Of a stretch of DNA of 64,000 nucleotides, positions 1 to 8,584 are shown piece by piece. Each line of letters starts with the position of its first letter. Position 1 is the stretch's first letter. The stretch comes from Amycolatopsis mediterranei (lineage in GTDB: Bacteria; Actinomycetota; Actinomycetes; Mycobacteriales; Pseudonocardiaceae). The notes beneath the pieces are model-generated. The model worked only from the letters and a program-made list of their open reading frames with translations, did not search any database and had not been told where the DNA came from. A program made the translations under genes and the position numbers. The DNA lies in NCBI RefSeq assembly GCF_026017845.1, contig NZ_CP100416.1, positions 10,541,956 through 10,605,955 of the forward strand, given 5' to 3'.

Positions 1-3000
1 GCGATGATCGCGGCGGCCGCGGTGACGTTCGGCGGCTCGACGGCGGGTATCGCGCCGGCCCAGATCGCGACCCGGATGACCGTGCAGATGCTGTTCCGGC
101 AACTGCTCGAGAAGCTGGCGCAGCAGGGGTTCAAGCAGGTCGCGAAGGAGCTGCTGGAGAAGCTGCTCAAGCAGGGTCTCAAGAAGATCGGCATGGAGGT
201 CCTCAAGAACGAGGCGATCAACCTCGGCATGGACGCGGGCATCCAGGGCCTGCAGATGGCGAAGGGCGACCGCAAGGACTGGGACTGGTCGAAGACCTCG
301 GACGCGGCGATCTCGGGCGCGGTCGGCGGAGTCGTGGGGGCGGCTTCGGGGTCCATCGGGCGAGGGGCGACCGAGGGGCTTTCCCACAGCGCGGGTGGGC
401 AGATCGCGGACGCGGCCATGCGGGCGGGGGCGCGGGGCGCGGTCGAGGGAGTGGCCCAGACGGTCGGCCAGGCGGCGGTGACCGGGGATCTGGGGTCGTT
501 GACGCCGGAGCAGCTGCTGTTGGGCGCTTCGAGCGGGGGCGTCGGCGGTGCGGTCGGGGGCGCGAAGGAGCAGATGCACTCGGTCCACGAGGCGAACATT
601 CCGCGGGCCGACTCGGATGGCTCCGGCGACTCTGGTGACTCTGGTGGGGCGTCGCGGCCGGGGGCGGAGGAGTCGAGTTCGGCTTCGGAGCCGGGGTCGC
701 GGGGTGAGCCCTCTTCTGAGCCTGAGTCCCGGAGTGGGTCCTCTTCGGAGCCGGAGTCTCGAGGTGAGGAACCACGCCGTGAGGCCTCCGCCGAGCCGGA
801 ATCGCGAGGCGAGGAACCACGTCGCGAGGCAGCCTCGGCTCCTGAGTCACGAGGCGAAGAACCGCGTCGCGAAGCCTTCTCCGCCCCGGAATCGCGAAGC
901 GAAGAGCCTCGCCACGAGGCCTCCTCGGCGCCCGAAACGCACGTCGAGCAACCCCGCCGCGAAGCCCTGGCCGAGCCGGAATCGCGAAGTGAGGAGCCTC
1001 GCCGTGAGGCAGCTTCGGTGCCGGAATCGCGGGGCGAGGCGGCTTCGGGAGCTGAGCCGCGGCACGAGGCATCGCCGCCGGCGGAAGAGCCGGACGTCCG
1101 GCGAGAAGCCGAACCGCAGCAGCGTGCGGACAACGGGCCGCAGCCGGTTTCGGAGCACCGCGCACCCGAGGCGTCGCGGCCCAGCGCCGACCCGGTCCAG
1201 CAGCCGACGGCGGCTTCGAGCCAGCCGTCGACGGCCGGCGCCTCATCGCAGGGCGGCTACGGCATGGCCCCGCCGGGAATCGGCCCGGAACCGGGACGCC
1301 AGAGCGGCGGCCGCCCCCAGGACAACGTTGGAGCGGCCGGATTCACGGGCGGCCCGAGCCAGCCGTTCGCGGCGGAGGGCGGGACGGCACCGTTCCAGAA
1401 CGGACCGTCACCCCAGCAGGCGCCACCGCCGGGCGGATTCACACCGCCACCGGGCGGCGGCTTGCCGAACACCGGCGGTCCGGGGCGTGCGGGCGGCCCG
1501 GGTCAACGCCCGGCGACGCCGCAGGTCGGAGGCGACCAGCCCCGACGCGTCCCCCCGCAGGACCCACGCCGGATGCTGCAGGGCGGTCAGCCGCCCATGC
1601 CGCAGGGCGGGTATCGGCCTGGAGGCCAGCGCCCGCACAGCCCGCAGCCTGGCGGGCAGCCGCTCCACGGTGGTCAGCCGGGCGGCCAACCGCCGCATGG
1701 GAGCCAGGCAGCGCACTTCGGTCCACAGCCGATGCACGGCGCGCCATTGGCCGGCCAGCCAACGCACAATGGGCAAGCGGATCACCCAGGCGGCCAACTG
1801 CCGCACGGGACGCAACCGGGCCAGCCGGCCGGCCGGCCGGCGCACAACGGACAGCCCACCCAGCCCGGCGGCCAGCCACCGCACGGAACGCAACCGGGGC
1901 AACCAGGCGGCCAGCCGCCGCATCGGGGGCAACCGCTTCAGGGCGGTGGTCAGCCGCCGCTTGGGGGGCAGGGGGTTCCGCCCGGCACGAGGCCGCCGCA
2001 CGGTTCGCAGCCGGGGTTGCCTGGTGCGCAGCCGCCTCATGGTGGGCAGCCGCCGGGGGTGTGGGCGTCTCATGGTGGGGGCGGGGCAAATGGGCAGCCG
2101 CCGCAGGGTGGGGTGCCTTCGCAGGATCCGCGGCGGATGCCGCCGCAGGGTGGGCAACGTCCGCCGATGTGTGGGCAGCGGCCTGCCGGGTATCCGAACC
2201 AGCCTCGGGGTCCTCAAGGCCCCGGGCAGCATCCCGGTGGGCGGCCGCCGATGCCGCCTCCGCCGGGTGGACGGCCGCCTGTGCCGCCGCACGATCCTCG
2301 GCTGGGGCCGCCGACACAGGTTCCGCCGCCGCGGTTCGGGGCGCCGCAGGAGCACTTGCCGCCGCGAGGACCGTTCGAGCCGCCGCGGCCGGTGGACCGC
2401 GCGCTGGAACAGCCGCGGACGCAGCGACCGTTCGAGCAGCCGGCTCAGGACCGCCCGATCCCGGCGGCCGAGCCCACGCAGCAGCCGGTGCACGAGAGGC
2501 CGGTCGAGCAGCCCAGCACCGAGCGACCGGACCAGCGCACGCCCGGCCAAGACCACGCAAGCGAACAGCTCGCCGGGCACGAACGCCCAGCCGAACACAC
2601 GCCGGCCCAAGAGCGCCCCACGGAAGGCACGCCCGGCGACGAACACCCGACGGACCGAAGCCCCTCGCCCGAGGCACCCGCCGACCCACACCCCACCGAG
2701 CACGAACCGCTCGCCGGTGAGCAGTCGCCGCCCGAACACGACTACGGGCGGCCCGGCCATGATGAGCCCTACCTCACCGATCCTCGGTTCCACACCGATG
2801 ATCCCGCCGGGATCAGGCGGATCGAGGACACCTTCATGGACTCCGGGCACCACAGCCCGGTCGACGGCGAATGGCGGCACGAGCAGGTCCGGCGTGAGGC
2901 GCTCGCCAGGCGCGACCAGTGGCACCCCGGCATGTCCGACGGCGGCGCGGTCGCCGTGCACGCTTACACGCGGTACGAGATGGTCGGGCCGCTCAACCAC

Positions 3001-6000
3001 GCTCTCCGAATGGGTGGCCCCGAGCTGCCCCATCTCGCTCCGCAGGCCGCGGCGCTCGTCTCCGGGCTGAACGAACTGCCGCCCCATGAGGGCGTTGTTT
3101 CGCGGCGGGTCGACTTCAAGGGTGATCCCTCGCGGCTGCAGGCCTTCCTCGCGCGGTTCCACGATGGTGCGCACATCACCGAACCGTCGTTCCTGAGTTC
3201 GTCGAAGGTCGACGCCCAGCACCCGCGGAGCAACTTCCCCGGCGAAGTCGAGATGCGGATCCAGTCCAAGACCGGGCGGGACGTCGAGGCGCTGGCCAGC
3301 ATCGGGCACGAGCGCGAAGTCCTCTTCAAGGCCGGGACGCAGTTCAAGATCACCGGCATCGAAGAAGGTCCCGGGCATCCGAACGCCAACCCCCGCCGGC
3401 CTGGCGAACCGCACTACGTCGTGCACGCCGAAGAGATCGCGCCCGGTGAGCCGGGGCACCTCGGTGAGGCCGATGCCCGGGACGCCATCGAGCAACGCCG
3501 TGCCGATGAGCGCGCCGACGCGGACCGGTTCCAGCGCGAAGCCGACGAAGAGCTCGAGCAGTTCTACGCCGAGCACCCCGAATACAAGCCGTCCGGTGGT
3601 CTGGCCGGCTTGCTGAACGCCTTCGACGACCCGGATGCGCCGCCCGCCCCCGAACGACGGCCGCCGGCCACCGGGGAGCCGGAGGGGGGCTGGTCGCGGC
3701 TCGCCGAGCCGCTCGCTCCCGGTGGGCCGCCCGTGCTGCACGCCGGGTCCGTCGAGACGCCGCAGCAGCACGCGCGGCTCGTGCGGGACGCCGTTCCCGA
3801 GCTCGGTGCGGTCAACACCCGCAACCACTACAGCCCGGACGGCCTCGAAAACGGCTACCGGACCAACGCCGCCGAGTCGATGGCCGCCTTCGAGCGGCGG
3901 ATGAACGGCGAGGACGTCGTCGCCGGACCGGCGCGGCAGCAGAGCCTCGGCGAACAGCTCGGCGGGCCGTGGAGCAGCCGGGACAGCTTCGACGACGTCG
4001 CCCGTGAGCTCGGCGAACGTCCGGTCGGCGCGCGGACCGCCGTTGCCTTCGAGACGCCCGGCGGGGAGTCGCGGCTGGTGGCCGCCGTGCACACCGAGCA
4101 CGGGATCCTGTTCGCCGATCCCGTCACCGGGCGGCTTGCCGAACTGCCGCACGACGCCACCGCGATCCACACCATGCCGCTCGGCGGCGGGGACGCGCCC
4201 CCGCACCACGTCGTCGAAACCGAAACGATCAACGACCGGCTCAATCCGACGACCGAACGCCTCCCGCACGACGAGGGCTACCTCTTCGACGGCGAGCACC
4301 GCGGCACCCCGGCCGACCACGAGAGCATCCGCCGCGCGGTCGGCGACGAGGACATCTACCAGCAGATCCACGACCGCGCGCTCGCCCGCCGGGACGCCGC
4401 CGGGCTGCCGGTCAGCGACGAGGGCGCCGTCGCGCTGCACGGCTACACCCGCGGCGAATACGCCTACGACGTCAACGAAGCCCTGCGCCGCGGCCCCGGC
4501 CACCCCGGCTTCGACCTCGCGCAGCAGAACACCCGCGCGATCGTGGACGGCCTCAACCAGGTGGCGCGCGAGTCCGGCGAGACCATCCGCGCCTACGACG
4601 TCGGTGGCGATCCGCGGCTGGCCGAGCTGGTCGCCGGGCCGTACGAGCCGGGCTCGGTGGTCGTCGAGCCCGCGTTCTCCAGCGCGTCGATCAAGACCGG
4701 CGAGTTCTCGACGTCGAAGTTCGGCGACGACGTCGAGCTGCACGTCCGGTCGGACAACCTCCGCGACATCTCGAAGCTCGCCGAGAACCCGGGTGAGCGC
4801 GAATCGCTGTCGCCGCCCGGCACCCAGCTGCTGGTGCACGAGAAGCGGCTGGAGCTCACGCCCGAGGGCCGCCGCAAGTGGGTCATCGTGGCCGAGGAGA
4901 TCGGGCCGGGCCACCCGCGCCACCTCGAGCCCGAGGCCGCGCAGCAGAAGATGGCCGAGCGCCGGGCCGAGAACGAGCACAACGCGGCCGAGTTCGAGCG
5001 GCGCAAGCAGGCCGCGCTCATGGAACGGCTCGGCGGCCTCGGCGAACCCGAGTACGTCACCACGCACCAGCCGTCGGTCCACGACCTGCCCGAGACGCCG
5101 GCGGAAGCACCGGCGGCCCCGGTGTCAGTGCACGACTACTCACGGCTGGCCCGGGCGACGAACCCGCCCGCCGAACCCGCCATCCACGCCGGCGGGACGA
5201 CGCCGTCCGAGCGCGCGGCGTACGTGCACGACCGGCACCCGCACCTGCGCGACGTCAACCCCGGTTTCCGCGAGCCGGGCGCCTTCGAAAACGGGTACGT
5301 GACGAACTGCACGCGCGGGCCCGAGGCGTACCTGGACCGGGTGCGCGGCGGCGACATGACGGCAGAGCCGATCCTGCCGCACGAAATGGGCAGCCGCGGC
5401 ACGCTCGAGCACCTCGAGGGCCGCTTCGGGGAGACGTTCTCCGCGCGCGACAGCTACGACGACGTCATCCGGGAGATGCGGGAGAAGCCGCTGGACCACC
5501 ACGCCGTGGTCGCGGTGAAGTACCCGGGCCCGAACGGCGTCGAGTACGGGCACGTCGCGATGGTCGTGCACACTCGCGAAGGCGTGGCGTTCATCGACCC
5601 GCAGTCCGGCGACCTGATGCACCTGCCGCAGCCGCCGAAGAGCATCAAGCTGATGCACGTCGGCACGCCGGACGAGGTGCACATCGGCACCGAGCACGGC
5701 ACGGGGGAGCACGGCGGCTACGGGACAGCGGCGCCGCACGACGCCTTCCTGGCCCGCGACGACGTCGCGGCGGCGCTCGACGGGCACGCGGACGCCGGCT
5801 ACATCCGCGCGCACCTGGCGGAACACCCCGGCCTGGTGCGGGTGCTGTCCGACCCGGCCAACGACTACCTGACGCGCTCGCTGCTGGACAACCCGAAGAC
5901 GCTGGCCAGCCTGCTCAAGCACCCCGAGGCGATCCCGATCCTCGAGGACGCGGTCCACGAGGTGAACGAGCGCGGGTACAGCGTGATCGACGACGTGGAA

Positions 6001-6723
6001 CACCAGGGGGTCGAGCCGTTCGACCCGACGCCGGAGCAGGCGGAGATCTCCGACGCAGTGGCGGCGATCGTCGACGAGACCGAGGGCGCCCTGCGGCTGC
6101 ACGCGAGTTTCGACCTGAGCCAGGCCGGTGATCCGGAGTACTGCCGGCAATGGGTGGCGGAAGAGCGCGAACGCTGGCCCGAGACCCAGGGCACGCTGAA
6201 CCGCATCACCGAGCGGATCGCCGGCGAGACCGACGGCCACCCGGGATTCCGGCCGGAACCGAAGGACGACGTCCGGGCGCTGGCGAAGATTGCGAAGTAC
6301 GGCTGGGACGGTTCGCGGCTGACCGACCTGGTCGGCGCGAAGATCCAGTTCGAGCGGGTGGCGGACATGTACCGGGCACTCGACGCGGTGCGTGGCGATC
6401 CCGAACTCACGATCGTCAAGTTCTCGGATCGGCTCGCCGAACCCCAGGACAGCGGTTACCGGGACCTGCAGCTCAACGTCCGGCTGCCGAACGGGCACGT
6501 CGCCGAACTGCGGCTTCACCTGACGCACATCGATGACGTCGCGTCCTACGAGCACGCGCTTTACGAGGTACGCCGGGACTTCGAGACGTTCAGCAAGAAG
6601 GAAGGCCGTGAGGGCTTCCTTTCCCCGGAGGAGGCCGCTCTCGACGCGGCGTTGACCGAGCAGGTCCGAGGCCGTTTCGAAGAAGCGTTCCGGCGGGGAC
6701 TGACAGCCGAGGAGAGCAGCTGA
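1..6723 (+). CDS. Giant polymorphic toxin, 5'-truncated by window edge (ART + papain-fold, duplicated, + RelA/SpoT-like)
   Basis: The frame is open from base 1, so the true start lies upstream; at least 2239 residues are visible. Counting from the ATG at base 4, residues 1-190 are helical and Gly/Ala-rich, as in WXG100-type actinobacterial toxins. Residues 200-380 carry a charged repeat (EPESRGEEPRREA) and 415-920 a Pro/Gly/Gln-rich linker. The first ART-like domain (about 970-1160) has Arg1034/1035, an FLSSS stretch at 1063-1067 and E1103-x-E1105. The first papain-like fold (1230-1400) lacks its Cys and His. The second ART-like domain (1465-1640) has Arg1529, S1559-S1562 and E1598-x-E1600. 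The second papain fold (1715-1900) keeps Cys1769, His1850 and Asp1865. Residues 2085-2210 resemble a RelA/SpoT nucleotidyltransferase (DLVGAKIQF; SGYRDLQLNV at 2150; AELRLHL). ART domains modify targets with ADP-ribose, papain-fold toxins deamidate glutamine or cleave peptides, and RelA/SpoT toxins pyrophosphorylate nucleotides. Export by a type VII-like route and use against competitors are inferences. The gene heads a co-directional operon. Confidence 0.85.
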   Translation, partial: AMIAAAAVTFGGSTAGIAPAQIATRMTVQMLFRQLLEKLAQQGFKQVAKELLEKLLKQGLKKIGMEVLKNEAINLGMDAGIQGLQMAKGDRKDWDWSKTSDAAISGAVGGVVGAASGSIGRGATEGLSHSAGGQIADAAMRAGARGAVEGVAQTVGQAAVTGDLGSLTPEQLLLGASSGGVGGAVGGAKEQMHSVHEANIPRADSDGSGDSGDSGGASRPGAEESSSASEPGSRGEPSSEPESRSGSSSEPESRGEEPRREASAEPESRGEEPRREAASAPESRGEEPRREAFSAPESRSEEPRHEASSAPETHVEQPRREALAEPESRSEEPRREAASVPESRGEAASGAEPRHEASPPAEEPDVRREAEPQQRADNGPQPVSEHRAPEASRPSADPVQQPTAASSQPSTAGASSQGGYGMAPPGIGPEPGRQSGGRPQDNVGAAGFTGGPSQPFAAEGGTAPFQNGPSPQQAPPPGGFTPPPGGGLPNTGGPGRAGGPGQRPATPQVGGDQPRRVPPQDPRRMLQGGQPPMPQGGYRPGGQRPHSPQPGGQPLHGGQPGGQPPHGSQAAHFGPQPMHGAPLAGQPTHNGQADHPGGQLPHGTQPGQPAGRPAHNGQPTQPGGQPPHGTQPGQPGGQPPHRGQPLQGGGQPPLGGQGVPPGTRPPHGSQPGLPGAQPPHGGQPPGVWASHGGGGANGQPPQGGVPSQDPRRMPPQGGQRPPMCGQRPAGYPNQPRGPQGPGQHPGGRPPMPPPPGGRPPVPPHDPRLGPPTQVPPPRFGAPQEHLPPRGPFEPPRPVDRALEQPRTQRPFEQPAQDRPIPAAEPTQQPVHERPVEQPSTERPDQRTPGQDHASEQLAGHERPAEHTPAQERPTEGTPGDEHPTDRSPSPEAPADPHPTEHEPLAGEQSPPEHDYGRPGHDEPYLTDPRFHTDDPAGIRRIEDTFMDSGHHSPVDGEWRHEQVRREALARRDQWHPGMSDGGAVAVHAYTRYEMVGPLNHALRMGGPELPHLAPQAAALVSGLNELPPHEGVVSRRVDFKGDPSRLQAFLARFHDGAHITEPSFLSSSKVDAQHPRSNFPGEVEMRIQSKTGRDVEALASIGHEREVLFKAGTQFKITGIEEGPGHPNANPRRPGEPHYVVHAEEIAPGEPGHLGEADARDAIEQRRADERADADRFQREADEELEQFYAEHPEYKPSGGLAGLLNAFDDPDAPPAPERRPPATGEPEGGWSRLAEPLAPGGPPVLHAGSVETPQQHARLVRDAVPELGAVNTRNHYSPDGLENGYRTNAAESMAAFERRMNGEDVVAGPARQQSLGEQLGGPWSSRDSFDDVARELGERPVGARTAVAFETPGGESRLVAAVHTEHGILFADPVTGRLAELPHDATAIHTMPLGGGDAPPHHVVETETINDRLNPTTERLPHDEGYLFDGEHRGTPADHESIRRAVGDEDIYQQIHDRALARRDAAGLPVSDEGAVALHGYTRGEYAYDVNEALRRGPGHPGFDLAQQNTRAIVDGLNQVARESGETIRAYDVGGDPRLAELVAGPYEPGSVVVEPAFSSASIKTGEFSTSKFGDDVELHVRSDNLRDISKLAENPGERESLSPPGTQLLVHEKRLELTPEGRRKWVIVAEEIGPGHPRHLEPEAAQQKMAERRAENEHNAAEFERRKQAALMERLGGLGEPEYVTTHQPSVHDLPETPAEAPAAPVSVHDYSRLARATNPPAEPAIHAGGTTPSERAAYVHDRHPHLRDVNPGFREPGAFENGYVTNCTRGPEAYLDRVRGGDMTAEPILPHEMGSRGTLEHLEGRFGETFSARDSYDDVIREMREKPLDHHAVVAVKYPGPNGVEYGHVAMVVHTREGVAFIDPQSGDLMHLPQPPKSIKLMHVGTPDEVHIGTEHGTGEHGGYGTAAPHDAFLARDDVAAALDGHADAGYIRAHLAEHPGLVRVLSDPANDYLTRSLLDNPKTLASLLKHPEAIPILEDAVHEVNERGYSVIDDVEHQGVEPFDPTPEQAEISDAVAAIVDETEGALRLHASFDLSQAGDPEYCRQWVAEERERWPETQGTLNRITERIAGETDGHPGFRPEPKDDVRALAKIAKYGWDGSRLTDLVGAKIQFERVADMYRALDAVRGDPELTIVKFSDRLAEPQDSGYRDLQLNVRLPNGHVAELRLHLTHIDDVASYEHALYEVRRDFETFSKKEGREGFLSPEEAALDAALTEQVRGRFEEAFRRGLTAEESS

Positions 6724-7172
6724 TGGCCGTTCGGACACCCAGGTTCTACAAGTACTACGCCCAGACCTACCGGATCGATACGGCGTCGAACGGTGGCTTG
6801 GCGGGCACCCTCCTCGACTTGACGACCGGGTTCTTCGTGCCGGACAGCAGCCACATCCGCGAGGTCATGCGAGCCACCACCGACTCGAACATCGACGGTC
6901 CCTTCAGCGAAGAGAAGTTCGTTCACGAGACGGAAATCGAGCGGAGCCACTACCTCTCCGGCGACGGCCCGATCTTCGCGCTCTACGACACCATCAAGGG
7001 CATCGACGAGGTCGCCGTCCGGGAGGGACGCCGCCGGACCGCGCAGGAAACCGCGTTGGTTCGCGCGCTCCAGAAGCGCACCTTCAAGATGTGGGAAGAC
7101 GAGGCCGCCCGGCGAGCCGCCGGTGAGCCGCCGTCGTTCACGGTGACCAGCCGGTTCAACGCGGGGCAATGA
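6723..7172 (+). CDS. Unknown 149-residue protein coupled to the toxin (candidate immunity protein)
   Basis: I do not recognise this family. The start codon overlaps the toxin stop by one base (TGATG) and the stop overlaps the next start (ATGA), so it is translationally coupled on both sides. The protein is soluble-looking, with no signal peptide or membrane segment. It begins with an aromatic/basic stretch (FYKYYAQTYRID) and has a charged helical C-terminal half (residues 85-130). A gene directly behind a polymorphic toxin is often the immunity gene for the C-terminal toxin module. By position it is therefore the best candidate to neutralise the RelA/SpoT-like domain. That role is inferred from position only; no motif shows it. 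Confidence 0.75.
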   Translation: MAVRTPRFYKYYAQTYRIDTASNGGLAGTLLDLTTGFFVPDSSHIREVMRATTDSNIDGPFSEEKFVHETEIERSHYLSGDGPIFALYDTIKGIDEVAVREGRRRTAQETALVRALQKRTFKMWEDEAARRAAGEPPSFTVTSRFNAGQ

Positions 7173-8584
7173 TTCACGTGGAACATCGACTTTCGCCCGA
7201 CGAGCAGCGGACCCTCCTGGTATGCCTGGGAAAGCTCGTGCGTGAGCACCGGGCCGACACCGCCGCGCCGGCCGTCGCCGACTTCCGGCAGGTCGGGAAG
7301 CACATCGAGAGCGCGGGCCACAACACCGCGACGCCGGACGAGCTGACCGACCTCTTCACCGAGCTGCGGGCCGGCATGTACGCCGAGGGCCGCGGCACCT
7401 GGCTGCAGGCGCGGTTCACGCTGAACCCCGACGGCAGCTTCGACTTCGACTTCGCGCTCGACGACGATCCGGTGTGGACCGACCCGCCCGAGCCGGCCGC
7501 CTACCCCGAGGAGCTCGCCGCGTTCCCGCGGGCCGACGAGCACATCCCGGACTGGTGGCGGCTGCGCGCGCAGCTCCCGCTGGGCGTCGTGTTCCGGCAC
7601 GCCGACGTCGGCGGCCCGGACGTCGAGCGGCCGCCGCTGACCGACACCGAGGCGCCGCTCGTGCTGCAGTACCTCGAGCGGGAAGCCGTCGTGCACGAGG
7701 ACGGCGACGAGCGCTTCCACACCGACGGCACGTGGATTTGGTCCGACGCGGTGCCGCTCCTGCTCGCGAAGCACGGCGTGCCGCCGGAGCCGGACCTGGT
7801 CGCGCACATCCGCCGGCACCACTTCCAGCCGCCGTACGTCGAGCCGCTGGTCCGGCGGACCGCCGAGGCGGACCTGCTGGGCAAGCCGCGGCCGAAGCCG
7901 GGCCGCGCCGACGTGAAGAAGACCGCCGGCGACGTCTTCGCCGAGCTGGAGACCACACCCGATCCGCAGCTCGGCGACGAAGAGCTGCTGATCGTGCTGG
8001 TGCAGCGGCTCGGCGAACACGGCGTGTGGCCCGAGGCGTACCGGGTCGGCGAGCGCGTGGACGGGGCCTGGTGCCTCAACTACACCGCCGACGGCTGGGA
8101 AGTCGCGGCCCACGCCGGCGGGAAGCCTCGCGAACCGAAGTACTTCACCCGGCTCGAGGACGCCGCGCAGCAGCTGCTGGGCGCGTTGCTGCTGCACCCC
8201 GCGCGGATGACCGCCGGGCACGAAACCCCGCGGGAGACCGCGAAAGAGCTCGACGACTGGCCGGTGCACCCGGCGCCGGGTGAGCCTCCCCTCACCCTGC
8301 TCCGCAACAAGCGCATCACCAGGCTGGTGGCGGGTACGGTCGTCCTGCGCTTCGGCGAGGAACCCGGCAACCTCGTCCACCACGGGGAGGTACGGTTCGC
8401 CACGACGTCGCTGCCGCTCGAACGGGAGCGGGAACGGCGGAGCTACCGGCTGAGACGCCCGCTGCACGTGATCACCGGCATCACGGTTCCGTGGGCGAAC
8501 CTGCCGGGTGGTGCGGTGGCCTTCGTGCTGCCGAAGACGATCGCCGAGCACGAGTCCGACGGAAGCCTGGAGAGGATCGAGTAG
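7169..8584 (+). CDS. YezG-like domain fused to a TNT-like C-terminal domain
   Basis: 471 residues. Residues 1-130 resemble the YezG/DUF600 immunity-type fold: 'LRAGMYAEGRGTW', then a Phe-Asp-rich strand (SFDFDFALDDDPVW), then 'FPRADEHIPDWW'. The middle contains 'FHTDGTWIW', shared with the protein at 13934. The last 100 residues resemble the TNT (tuberculosis necrotizing toxin, NAD glycohydrolase) domain: VVLRFGEEPGN, then a basic/aromatic stretch and PLHVITGITVPW, then LPGGAVAF near residue 445. TNT enzymes normally have a Gln after the glycine-rich turn (GGGxQ); here that position is Ala/Val, so NADase activity is doubtful. The start overlaps the upstream gene by four bases. The product may be a degenerate toxin relative, an immunity protein or a decoy; the sequence does not decide. 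Confidence 0.75.
   Translation: MIHVEHRLSPDEQRTLLVCLGKLVREHRADTAAPAVADFRQVGKHIESAGHNTATPDELTDLFTELRAGMYAEGRGTWLQARFTLNPDGSFDFDFALDDDPVWTDPPEPAAYPEELAAFPRADEHIPDWWRLRAQLPLGVVFRHADVGGPDVERPPLTDTEAPLVLQYLEREAVVHEDGDERFHTDGTWIWSDAVPLLLAKHGVPPEPDLVAHIRRHHFQPPYVEPLVRRTAEADLLGKPRPKPGRADVKKTAGDVFAELETTPDPQLGDEELLIVLVQRLGEHGVWPEAYRVGERVDGAWCLNYTADGWEVAAHAGGKPREPKYFTRLEDAAQQLLGALLLHPARMTAGHETPRETAKELDDWPVHPAPGEPPLTLLRNKRITRLVAGTVVLRFGEEPGNLVHHGEVRFATTSLPLERERERRSYRLRRPLHVITGITVPWANLPGGAVAFVLPKTIAEHESDGSLERIE

Noticed and set aside
1600..2150. Regular short repeats resembling an array
   Set aside because: Units are coding multiples of three for GQPPHG-type residues with variable length; there are no CRISPR-type spacers.
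1408..5082. Long open frame on the minus strand opposite the toxin gene
   Set aside because: It is a by-product of high GC and repeats; no ribosome binding site or family motifs, while the plus frame has clear domains.
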